A stretch of DNA of 55,670 nt from a virus: IMG/VR virus record IMGVR_UViG_3300027491_000004, positions 1 through 55,670 of that record; one strand, given 5' to 3'. The notes beneath the pieces are model-generated. The model did not search any database. It saw only the letters and a program-made list of their open reading frames with translations, and was not told where the DNA came from. Made by a program: the position numbers and the translations under genes. Of the stretch, positions 43,626 to 52,426 are shown in pieces. The first letter of the stretch is position 1; the number at the start of each line of letters is the position of its first letter.

Positions 43626-44797
43626 GCTATCATACTAGTCCGAGGATCGTTACAGACAATCTGGTAATGTATATCGATGCCGGTAATAGTAAAAGCTATA
43701 AAGGAGAAGCTACTACTAATTTAATTGGATCTCAATCTTTGTCTTATGGTATATACGCATATGTAACAGGGCCGGTTTCTGCATCTGCACAGTTTTACGA
43801 TTTTTCTCCTATAACTGTCAATCGTTTTACTGTATCTCAGGTCGTTAATACTGCAAGATCAGCATTTTTTCCAACGGTGAGTGTTGGCCAACCGTATACT
43901 TTTTCATGTTATATCAGATACAATGGCAGTAATACTGCTACTCCGTCATTTGTTGTTTCTGCTGCAAAACCACAACCGGAAGGTGGTAACACAATTGCTT
44001 TATCTCAAAGTACCCAGACTCAAACAGCTCTTACAAACAATTGGTACAGACTAATTTACAATTTTACAATATCTTCCAATACCGCAAGCGCGTGTATTTT
44101 AACTATTGGTCTAGCTACTGGATCAGATACTGCTTACTTAAATCAAACTTTTGATGTTTATCAGCCGCAAATAGAAGCAAAGGCTTATGCCACTCAATTT
44201 GTTGCAAATACGCGCGGGACGACTGTTGCCACTGGCGGAGGGCTGTATGACCTATCTGGAAATTCCAATCACTGTACAGTAACATCTACTGGGATTACTA
44301 CTGTATCGACATATGGCGGTGGAGCGGCATGCGATGGATCTTCCGGGTATATCGAGTTGCCATCTATTACTAATGGAATTAATCGTTCAGTGGATATTGT
44401 CTATAGACAAATCAATCTAAATGGTGGTTGGGGTCCACTCTGGAGAAACGATTGGCGCGAAAGAATTTTTACAACTTCATCGACGATAATCAATGCACCT
44501 GGAACATACTATTCGATATCTGGACCAGTTGGTGATACGAATATGGTTCAGATCTGCTATACTATCGATGGATTGACTCTTCGATCTTATAGAAATGCAT
44601 CTCTTCTTAGCACAGATACGATGAATGGCTATATGAATCAGGGTTCTTTCTCGTACAGATTTGGATATCAGTGTGGAGGAGCAACGTGTACTAATGTTGC
44701 CGTAGAGATTTATTCGGTAAAGTTCTACAATAAAGGATTAACATCTTCTGAAGTATTACAAAACTTTAATGCTACAAAACGCCGCTACGGACTATGA
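43622..44797 (+). CDS. LamG-domain virion protein, second of three
   Basis: 391 residues starting within the previous stop (ATGA). It shares the N-terminal tag IVTDNLVMYIDAGNSKSYKG, has a beta-sandwich with FPTVSVGQPYTFSCYIRYNG, and then the linker TQFVANTRGTTVATGGGLYD, LSGNSNHCTVTS. A LamG-like end has ACDGSSGYIELPSI and the final TSSEVLQNFNATKRRYGL. The TRGTTVATGG linker and the closing EVLQNFNAT-RR/GR are shared with the third gene, pointing to descent by duplication. It is probably a host-surface binding protein. Confidence 0.82.
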   Translation: MSYHTSPRIVTDNLVMYIDAGNSKSYKGEATTNLIGSQSLSYGIYAYVTGPVSASAQFYDFSPITVNRFTVSQVVNTARSAFFPTVSVGQPYTFSCYIRYNGSNTATPSFVVSAAKPQPEGGNTIALSQSTQTQTALTNNWYRLIYNFTISSNTASACILTIGLATGSDTAYLNQTFDVYQPQIEAKAYATQFVANTRGTTVATGGGLYDLSGNSNHCTVTSTGITTVSTYGGGAACDGSSGYIELPSITNGINRSVDIVYRQINLNGGWGPLWRNDWRERIFTTSSTIINAPGTYYSISGPVGDTNMVQICYTIDGLTLRSYRNASLLSTDTMNGYMNQGSFSYRFGYQCGGATCTNVAVEIYSVKFYNKGLTSSEVLQNFNATKRRYGL

Positions 44798-46359
44798 GCG
44801 TAATTGCTAATTCTATCATACAACAGAATGGTTTAGTGTATTACTTCGATGCCGGCAATTTGAAGTGTTATCGAGGCGATGCCACCATTAACACTATTCC
44901 GAATCCATCAATTAACGCGTACCCAACAATTGGAAATGGATGGGGAAGTTACAATACAAATCAGTATGGAAGTGGAACATATTTTTCGATTGGAACGGTA
45001 TCCAGTGTAAGCAATAACATCGTTACGATGTCTGCAAACCATAGTTTAAGATCTTATGATGTAATGCAGCCACAGACGAGCGGCGGCGGTGTAACTGCAG
45101 CCACTAATTATCTCATCAAAAAATTATCTGCCACTACCTTTAGCCTCCATAATTACAATTCATCTCAGGATGGATCTCAGGGTTACATTAGTGCATCTAC
45201 GAATACTCATAAAGTTTATGATGATTTTGCAAATGATGTTAAAGTCTCAATTAATGCAACAAATTTTCCTACGATGTGGTGGGGAGCACCGCATTTACCA
45301 AATTCTGGACTAGTTAAAGAAATTATTACGGGTGGATATAACGTAGATCTTTACGCAAAAACAGATTGTATTCGGTTGCACTACATCCGAGATGACGATG
45401 TAAAAGACGGAATGTCGTATAGCGTTGATGCGACAGTAACTCCTGGCGTGCCGAATACCCATTCATGCTGGGCAAGAGCAATTACGCCAAATGCTGTTGG
45501 AAAAAATGTAGGTGTTACTATTTACAACTACGGCGCGAATTCGCCGGTATACTATGGATACAATATTACTCTTGGCGCATTAGGAGTGTGGCAAAGGTTT
45601 ACTAATACATTTACTCCAGTCAATGCGAATATTATTTCGTACTGGTTTGGCAGTGGATCTGGCACATACAAATGGGACTTAGCTAATATACAGGTGGAAG
45701 CAAAGGGATACGCAACTCGATTCGTAGCTGGTACGCGCGGAACTACAGTTGCCACAAGCGGCGGCGCATATGACTTATCTGGTAACTCTAATCACGGAAC
45801 ACTAGTGGGCGGACCAGTTTATAGTACGTTAGGAGGGGGAAGCTTAACATTCGATGGATCGGATGACTATGTAGATCTAGGAACAAATAGCAGTATAGTT
45901 AATGTCACAAATAACATTACAGTCATAGCATGGATTCGTACAGCATCTCCGAATTCTCGCATGACGATATATGGTAATGGATATGGCGGCACCGGAATGA
46001 TATTTGGCACTAGCGCGAATACTCCCGGTGGCCTGGAAGTGTATTATCCTTCAATTTGGGTGGCTTATTCTACTGGAGGAGTTCTACAAGCAAATACTTG
46101 GCAACAGGTATGCTATACCCGGTCTGGCACAGGACTGAATACCCATGCATTTTATATCAATGGAGTAGCTCAAACAGTTACGCAGACTGCAAATGGTGGT
46201 GACGCATTTGCTAACTCTGGTACTAATCGATATATTGGCTTAAGATCTGGAGTAATGATGAATGGCAATATTGCTACTCTTGGAGTTTATAACCGCAATT
46301 TAACTGCGGCCGAGGTACTTCAGAATTTTAATGCCACGAAAGGCCGTTTTGGTCTTTAA
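44794..46359 (+). CDS. LamG-domain virion protein, third of three
   Basis: 521 residues, starting in the previous stop (ATGA). N-terminal tag NGLVYYFDAGNLKCYRGDAT, then an extra region (SSVSNNIVTMSANHSLRSYD) that the others lack, a beta-sandwich, and the shared TRFVAGTRGTTVATSGGAYD, LSGNSNHGTLVGGPVY. The LamG fold at about 345-518 has SLTFDGSDDYVDLGTNSSIV, TNNITVIAWIRTASPNSRMT, AFYINGVAQTVTQTANGGDA, ending GVYNRNLTAAEVLQNFNATK. Likely a sugar-binding adhesin. The stop TAA overlaps a late-promoter-like box. Confidence 0.82.
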   Translation: MSVIANSIIQQNGLVYYFDAGNLKCYRGDATINTIPNPSINAYPTIGNGWGSYNTNQYGSGTYFSIGTVSSVSNNIVTMSANHSLRSYDVMQPQTSGGGVTAATNYLIKKLSATTFSLHNYNSSQDGSQGYISASTNTHKVYDDFANDVKVSINATNFPTMWWGAPHLPNSGLVKEIITGGYNVDLYAKTDCIRLHYIRDDDVKDGMSYSVDATVTPGVPNTHSCWARAITPNAVGKNVGVTIYNYGANSPVYYGYNITLGALGVWQRFTNTFTPVNANIISYWFGSGSGTYKWDLANIQVEAKGYATRFVAGTRGTTVATSGGAYDLSGNSNHGTLVGGPVYSTLGGGSLTFDGSDDYVDLGTNSSIVNVTNNITVIAWIRTASPNSRMTIYGNGYGGTGMIFGTSANTPGGLEVYYPSIWVAYSTGGVLQANTWQQVCYTRSGTGLNTHAFYINGVAQTVTQTANGGDAFANSGTNRYIGLRSGVMMNGNIATLGVYNRNLTAAEVLQNFNATKGRFGL

Positions 46360-46365
46360 TAAATA
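46358..46365 (+). promoter_or_regulatory. Late-promoter-like box over a stop codon
   Basis: TAATAAATAG with the stop codon of the LamG gene inside it, and the ATG of the 1848-residue fibre 17 bases after the box. Confidence 0.45.
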
Positions 46366-46382
46366 GCAATAACTTACTCAAT

Positions 46383-49300
46383 ATGGCATCAGACATCGTA
46401 ATCACACCTAGCAGAGGCAGCACAACCGTCAATGCAAAGATCGACTTCACTGGCGCATCGACAGCATCCTCACAGATTCGCCTCGAGGTTCTACCTGATA
46501 ACTCGCTGAGTTTCGTGGGCACCACTGGATCGTTGTTCAGCATCGCAGACAGTGTGACTGGAAGTCTGATGTCAGTCAACGATGCATCGGGTCTTCCGAT
46601 TCTTGAGGTATTTGATACCGACAAGGTCGTGATGGGTCAGTACAATCAGAACACGCTGGTCGTCAATGGAACTCAGGTGGGTATCGGAACCGGTTCTCCC
46701 ACAAATAAACTCACTATTGCCGGAGTAAACAGTAATGGAATTACTCTGACAGGATCAAATGCAACGATCACATCTGCTGGAACAACTCCAAATCTGATAC
46801 TTTCGGCAGGTACTAATATTTACCTGCGCCCAACTAGTGGATACACTGTAACAGTAGATACCGGAAATGGGCTACAAGCAACTACAGGGGATATTCGCGC
46901 GCCATCGTTTATTGATTCGGCTGATTCAACATATTCTTTAGATTTAAATTCTACTGCGGATACAGCATTGCGGATCAGAGGCGGTGCAGTATTTGGGCCA
47001 AACTCGACTTGGTCGAGATATCTGATGGTTGGTGGAAACGGTAGAAGTAATTATACTGACAATACTCAGTATGCAAGCGTTACTACGACAAATGGTAATT
47101 TGCATCTAGATGCCGCGAGTGGATTTAATAGTTATATTAATTGGTATGACGGCACTGATTTAATTGTTGGTGCCGGAGATTCTTCTACAGAAAGATTTAG
47201 AGTTTATGGCTCCTCAAACTATACTTTTGCCAGCGGAGAAATAAGATCCCCAGTATTTAAAGATTCGGCTGATACAGCATATTATGTCGATCCAAACGCA
47301 ACAAGCGTACTATCTAAGCTGTCGATAGGAAATGCTCCGTATGTTTCATCCATTCAGGCCGGTGCACTAGAATTGGGAAGAACGGATACAAATTATCAGT
47401 ATACCAGCGGATGGACAGGATCAATGCAAGGTGGTATTTTAGCAAATTGTTCGGACAATTGGGAGTTTGTAATTCACGACTCTGGGCATAGGCTCGCTTC
47501 AGCATTTGAATTTCGAGGAGCTGGAACAAACGTAATGCGCTTAGGAAGAGATCTTGGGTGGGGCGTCACACCTATTGAAATTCCTGGAAATTTAACGGTA
47601 GTCGGAAATCTTACTGTAAATGGAACAACCACTACAGTCAATTCTACTACAGTTACAATCGATGATCCTATCTTTACTTTAGGTGGAGATACTGCGCCAG
47701 CATCAGACGACAATAAAGATAGAGGAATTGAATTCCGCTGGCATAATGGCACAGCAGCGAAGGCAGGATTCTTCGGATTTGATGATAGTACTGGGTACTT
47801 TACTTTTATTCCAGATTCTACAAATACGTCGGAAGTATTTAGCGGCACTCAAGGCGACATTCAGGCATCTAATTTTAGAGGCAACGTCGTAGGAGGAACT
47901 GTCACTGTAGCTGGAACGTTGACGATTAACAAGAGCGGAACAAATTCTGATATTATTTTCCCGGCTCAAGCTAACGATCCTGGTTATATTCGACACTACG
48001 AAAGTAATAATACTGCTATTATGTATTTCAACGTGTCTGATGACACGAACGATGAATTCCACTTTGGATACACTGGCGATCCATCTACCTTCAGATTAAG
48101 GTCAGACGGAACTGTTCTAGAAGGAATTTGGCAAGGTTCTTCTATCACCACCACATATACTGATGCGAAGGTAGCGACGTTGACCGGTCAATCAGGCAGA
48201 ATTCTAATTCAAGGTGGTGTTTCCGCTAGCGCACAAACTTTAGGATTATCAATACCAGTCGCATTCGACCAAACACTGAAGAACAATGCGCGAAACATTA
48301 CTGGCGGTGGAACAATTAGTGTTTCTGCTTCCGGTGAAGTAAAGTGGTCAGCAAGATTTATCATTATTTCAGGTGGCCGCGGTGCAAATTACGCAACAAG
48401 CGGATATTGGGATATCGATTGCCCCACATCCGGCACGATCACTGGTGTTGGTGGAGCAGCAAACCAAACGGCAAATGCCAATGGAATTCCGATGGGTGGA
48501 TGGCAAGCACTTTATTATATCTTGCCGATTGGAAGCGGAAATGGCAGCCTAGCGGCAAATTTCCGTCTAGTACATTACAGTTCAGATTTGGATATTCCAA
48601 TCGACTGGGTACTAATTTGCGTCAGAAATAGCGATACAGATACATTTTATTTTCCGAATGGAGTAGTACTAGGCCTTGGAGGAGCTTCTGCTAGAGGCTT
48701 ACAAACTTCTGCAAATACTGCAAATGCCGTAGTCATAAGAGATGGATCCGGTAACTTCAGCGCAGGAACAGTCACAGCTACGCAATTCAATGGATCTGGC
48801 GCAGGGCTTTCGTCAGGCACTGTTCCAATTGCATCGCTTGTGGCCGGTGATTACTCATCGAAGATTACTTCTGGAACATATTCGATCAACGTTACTTCTG
48901 CTGATCAAATTGATGGCGTAGCATTTCGTAATACCGGCAGCAATGCTGGAACGGCCGCCGATAGCCTTGAGCAAAATGGAATAACATATGTTAATAGCAA
49001 TATTTCATTACTTGGGCAAACCGATGGCGCTTTATTTTCTCAGGCATATAATTCAACTTGGCAGCACCAAATATATGGAGATTATAGAACTGGTCAAATT
49101 GTTGTTCGTGGTAAAAATAACGGCACATGGCAATCTTGGCGTACAGTATTAGATTCGTCTAATTATACTTCTTATACTGGTCATATTGGTAACGGCACGC
49201 TGACGCTGAATACCTCTGGAAGCGGTATTTCCGGTTCCGCGTCGTTTACCGCAAATCAAAGTGGTGCCGGCACGTTTACTGTAACATCAAATGCTACTTC

Positions 49301-51929
49301 AGCAAATACTGCCAGTACGCTCGTGTTCCGTGATACTAACGGCGATTTTCAGGCGCGCAATATTACCACACAGGACGATTATACAAATGGATGGTTTAGA
49401 AATAATAGTAACAACACTGGCCTTTATAATCAGTCAACTTATTTGCACCTTTCCTCAACTGGCGCAAACACGAGCTATTTAGATATTTCTACAGTAGGTT
49501 CTACTAATTCGGGTATTAGATTCTATACCGGAGGCCACGTTAATACTTTACGTGGCTATATTGTAGCAAATACATCTAATGAATTGATGCTATGGAATGC
49601 TGGTGGAAGCTATTCCGCGCGATTCACAAGCACACAAAGTGAAATCTATCAGGATACTTATGTTCCAACATTGTATGGGAACATAATGTATGATAGACAG
49701 AGTACGAGTTTTTACGTAGATCCTGGTTCCACATCTGTTCTTAATCGTCTAAATGTTGCCGGATACTCGATGCGCTCCAGCGCAACGCTTGATTTATCAA
49801 ATACCGGAACGTACTCTACGACTAATTATTATCCTGTCACAATTCCTTTAGCAACTGGAATGCCGACAAGGATGAGAATTGTCAATGCGTTAAATTCAAA
49901 TGTTCCTTCTTGGTCAACGCATGGCAGTGGATTTACGTGCCATGTTGAATGGACATCGAACGGCTCTGGATGGGGAACAATTGCAGTTCAACGGTCAATT
50001 CACCGATATACCGAAGGATATACAAATTCTACCATTTGCGGCGGTATTACGCAAATGACAAATGGAAGTATTGAAGTGATCTGGCTTCGTGGCGGTGGTA
50101 GATACTATTTTGAGGCCGATGCAGATGTTACTCCAACTATACAAAGTACAACATATACAAATAACGGTCAATCAGTAACTCCAGGAAGTGCGCCGCAAAA
50201 TGACGTTTTATCTGCTGCAACAGATACTCGTCCGTCATTTCAGAGACTAAATCTTACTATGAGCACTGGCACGGCGCCGATGACAGTTTCATCGACCACG
50301 CTGGTCACAAACCTAAATGCTGACCTGCTCGATGGATATAACTCTGCCGAAACCGGGTCAAGTATAATCTTACGTACTCAATCTAATGGCTATCTCAATA
50401 TCGACAATTGGATACAAGTTGGCAGTGCCGGCCTTTATAGTTCTGTAAATAGCGCTCACTGGACCCCAAATCAATCAGGCTCATATTCTCCATGGAGAAT
50501 AATTAATTCTCGAGGAGGTTATGGTGGTATTTACGATGACTATAGCGGCGTTAATTGGATGCACGACAGCGCTGGCAACGGAGGCATTTACAGACAGGGT
50601 AATGGCCGCTGGATTTTATATCATAACGTTGCAAATAACTGCACATCAATCAATGGTTCCAACAATACATCCGGATATGGGCTGTATGTCAATGGCAATA
50701 GTTACGTATCAGGCTATGAAAGAGTTGGTGGTGGAAATCTCTATATAGACGGCAATTATGGTAGAGGCGTTGTTGGGTTATATAACGCGGCGCGGTACCA
50801 AGGCGTATTCGCAATGGGAGATTCCTATAAGTTGGCCGATGATGGTACTACCACAGGATCTCTATATGGTATCGCTTGGTCGCATCCAAATGCGGGTGGT
50901 GTGGCTGCAAATCTGAATACTCACGGCGCACTGGTGATGGAAAACGGAACATTCCTAGCTGCAATCTCAGGATCTATTCGATGCCGAGATGATATGCGCG
51001 CTCCAAGGTTTTACGATAGCGGTGATACAAATTATTATGTCGACCCGGCCTCTACCAGTATATTAAATGCAGTTACTGCTACAGAAATAAGAAGTAGCAG
51101 ATATACAGATTCCAGCGGGAACTTCTTATTTAGACTCGCAACTGGTACAGAAGTTGCTCGATCAATTAATCTTGCTGACAGCACAAATGATCCAGCTACG
51201 GTTGTAAGCAATTACGGCGGTACTGGAATCACTTGGGGGCAGCATGCTAACCCATATTATATGATCTATATGGGTAGGGAAACCTACGGCGGCGATTATA
51301 CCAAATTAACACTTGCGTGGCACACCGGAATCAAGATTGGGGCGTATAGTGGTTGGGGCGGTGTAAGATTCTATAATAATTCTCCATTTACCGGAACTGA
51401 AATCTTTTCTGTTGGTAAAGGTGACAATCACGTCCGCGTAGAAAATAATCTATATGTTGGCCAGCTAATCGACATTAGCAACAGTACTTACTATGTCGAT
51501 CCTGCATCAAGTACACGACTAAATGGCGGAATCCAGCTAGATGGATCATTGGGTGTAGGTACTGCAGGATCCGGTACCGCTGGCGAAATTCGCGCAACGA
51601 ATAACATTACTGCTTACTATTCCGATGATCGCCTGAAGACGAAGCTTGGTGCAATCGAGAATCCAATCGAGAAGGTCAAGTCACTCTCTGGATTCTACTT
51701 CGAGGCCAACGAAACAGCAGTTGCTCTTGGTTACCAAAAGAAGCGCGAGGTCGGTGTTTCAGCCCAAGAAGTTCAGGCAATTCTTCCTGAGATCATTGCG
51801 CCTGCTCCGATTGACGATAAGTATATGACTGTACGATATGAAAAGCTTATACCACTCCTGATTGAGGCTATCAAGGAGCAACAAAAACAGATCGAGGAAC
51901 TTAAGTCTCTACTCTCGAACAATAAATAA
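46383..51929 (+). CDS. Long tail fibre with C-terminal S74 chaperone (second)
   Basis: This 1848-residue fibre starts MASDIVITPSRGSTTVNAKI, then LPDNSLSFVGTTGSLFSIAD. A beta shaft with a repeat of DSADTAYYVDPNATSV-type units (at about 300, 1113, 1550, 1700) is followed by one full copy of the shared fibre module at 47.6-47.9 kb (DDNKDRGIEFRWHNGTAAKA). Near 1300-1500 is a variable, Gly/Tyr-rich region (GGYGGIYDDYSGVNWMHDSA). The C-terminus from about residue 1740 is an S74 chaperone: SDDRLK at 1747-1752, QEVQAILPEIIAP, and the end helix LLIEAIKEQQKQIEELKSLL. Self-cleavage before Ser1747 would release a 102-residue fragment. Confidence 0.84.
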   Translation: MASDIVITPSRGSTTVNAKIDFTGASTASSQIRLEVLPDNSLSFVGTTGSLFSIADSVTGSLMSVNDASGLPILEVFDTDKVVMGQYNQNTLVVNGTQVGIGTGSPTNKLTIAGVNSNGITLTGSNATITSAGTTPNLILSAGTNIYLRPTSGYTVTVDTGNGLQATTGDIRAPSFIDSADSTYSLDLNSTADTALRIRGGAVFGPNSTWSRYLMVGGNGRSNYTDNTQYASVTTTNGNLHLDAASGFNSYINWYDGTDLIVGAGDSSTERFRVYGSSNYTFASGEIRSPVFKDSADTAYYVDPNATSVLSKLSIGNAPYVSSIQAGALELGRTDTNYQYTSGWTGSMQGGILANCSDNWEFVIHDSGHRLASAFEFRGAGTNVMRLGRDLGWGVTPIEIPGNLTVVGNLTVNGTTTTVNSTTVTIDDPIFTLGGDTAPASDDNKDRGIEFRWHNGTAAKAGFFGFDDSTGYFTFIPDSTNTSEVFSGTQGDIQASNFRGNVVGGTVTVAGTLTINKSGTNSDIIFPAQANDPGYIRHYESNNTAIMYFNVSDDTNDEFHFGYTGDPSTFRLRSDGTVLEGIWQGSSITTTYTDAKVATLTGQSGRILIQGGVSASAQTLGLSIPVAFDQTLKNNARNITGGGTISVSASGEVKWSARFIIISGGRGANYATSGYWDIDCPTSGTITGVGGAANQTANANGIPMGGWQALYYILPIGSGNGSLAANFRLVHYSSDLDIPIDWVLICVRNSDTDTFYFPNGVVLGLGGASARGLQTSANTANAVVIRDGSGNFSAGTVTATQFNGSGAGLSSGTVPIASLVAGDYSSKITSGTYSINVTSADQIDGVAFRNTGSNAGTAADSLEQNGITYVNSNISLLGQTDGALFSQAYNSTWQHQIYGDYRTGQIVVRGKNNGTWQSWRTVLDSSNYTSYTGHIGNGTLTLNTSGSGISGSASFTANQSGAGTFTVTSNATSANTASTLVFRDTNGDFQARNITTQDDYTNGWFRNNSNNTGLYNQSTYLHLSSTGANTSYLDISTVGSTNSGIRFYTGGHVNTLRGYIVANTSNELMLWNAGGSYSARFTSTQSEIYQDTYVPTLYGNIMYDRQSTSFYVDPGSTSVLNRLNVAGYSMRSSATLDLSNTGTYSTTNYYPVTIPLATGMPTRMRIVNALNSNVPSWSTHGSGFTCHVEWTSNGSGWGTIAVQRSIHRYTEGYTNSTICGGITQMTNGSIEVIWLRGGGRYYFEADADVTPTIQSTTYTNNGQSVTPGSAPQNDVLSAATDTRPSFQRLNLTMSTGTAPMTVSSTTLVTNLNADLLDGYNSAETGSSIILRTQSNGYLNIDNWIQVGSAGLYSSVNSAHWTPNQSGSYSPWRIINSRGGYGGIYDDYSGVNWMHDSAGNGGIYRQGNGRWILYHNVANNCTSINGSNNTSGYGLYVNGNSYVSGYERVGGGNLYIDGNYGRGVVGLYNAARYQGVFAMGDSYKLADDGTTTGSLYGIAWSHPNAGGVAANLNTHGALVMENGTFLAAISGSIRCRDDMRAPRFYDSGDTNYYVDPASTSILNAVTATEIRSSRYTDSSGNFLFRLATGTEVARSINLADSTNDPATVVSNYGGTGITWGQHANPYYMIYMGRETYGGDYTKLTLAWHTGIKIGAYSGWGGVRFYNNSPFTGTEIFSVGKGDNHVRVENNLYVGQLIDISNSTYYVDPASSTRLNGGIQLDGSLGVGTAGSGTAGEIRATNNITAYYSDDRLKTKLGAIENPIEKVKSLSGFYFEANETAVALGYQKKREVGVSAQEVQAILPEIIAPAPIDDKYMTVRYEKLIPLLIEAIKEQQKQIEELKSLLSNNK
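51921..51928 (+). promoter_or_regulatory. Late-promoter-like box at the fibre stop
   Basis: AATAAATA overlapping the stop TAA (51927-51929), 9 bases before the ATG at 51938, the same spacing as at 3239, 9130 and 28890. Confidence 0.35.
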
Positions 51930-51937
51930 TCACTACT

Positions 51938-52348
51938 ATGGCACTAACATATACCTGGAAAATCACTTCTCTTAAGAAGAAAAACAGCGGATCACTCAAT
52001 GGAGTGGTCTTTCAAACATATTGGCAGAAGACCGGCACAGATGAGAATGGTCACACCGGCGTGTTCTCAGGAGCGACTCCGTTTGATCCCGCTCAGGTCG
52101 ATCCAAATAATTTCGTGGCATTCGAGCAGCTCACAGAGGCTACCGTTCTTGGGTGGATTCAGTCTGTTGTGACTGGCCCATACGAGGAGCACGTGAACGA
52201 GCAGATTCAGCGTCAGATCGACGAGAAGGTCAATGCGTCATCTGAAGTCGCAGAGGGTGCATTCCCATGGTCACCAACGGCTCCTGCCACACCTGATCCT
52301 GTAGTGCCCGCGGTTCCTCCTACGACCACTCCGCCGCCAGCAGGGTAA
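51938..52348 (+). CDS. Small conserved phage protein with Pro-rich tail
   Basis: This 136-residue protein starts MALTYTWKITSLKKKNSGSL, then GVVFQTYWQKTGTDENGHTG and ATPFDPAQVDPNNFVAFEQL, all typical of a small protein found near fibres in cyanophage-type genomes. It contains the helix QLTEATVLGWIQSVV ... HVNEQIQRQIDEKVN and a Pro/Thr-rich tail (PVVPAVPPTTTPPPAG). Its function is unknown, perhaps virion assembly. A terminator follows. Confidence 0.75.
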   Translation: MALTYTWKITSLKKKNSGSLNGVVFQTYWQKTGTDENGHTGVFSGATPFDPAQVDPNNFVAFEQLTEATVLGWIQSVVTGPYEEHVNEQIQRQIDEKVNASSEVAEGAFPWSPTAPATPDPVVPAVPPTTTPPPAG

Positions 52349-52365
52349 GCTTAGTCAATTCTAAT

Positions 52366-52398
52366 GCAGGCTCGGGTAATTCCGAGCCTGTTTCTTTT
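52366..52398 (+). terminator. Rho-independent terminator
   Basis: CAGGCTCGG (52367-52375), loop GTAATT, CCGAGCCTG (52382-52390), then TTTCTTTT. The nine-base GC-rich stem plus T-run is a textbook form. It closes the fibre unit and precedes a late promoter. Confidence 0.88.
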
Positions 52399-52402
52399 GG
52401 TA

Positions 52403-52410
52403 TATAAATA
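52403..52410 (+). promoter_or_regulatory. T4-type late promoter (TATAAATA)
   Basis: A perfect box, 13 bases after the terminator stem, 16 bases before the ATG at 52427, starting the unit that ends with the neck genes. Confidence 0.65.
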
Positions 52411-52426
52411 GATCATCTAATTTACC

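Noticed and set aside
42426-46359. Diversity-generating retroelement acting on LamG or fibre genes
   Set aside because: No reverse transcriptase frame or template repeat is seen in the window.
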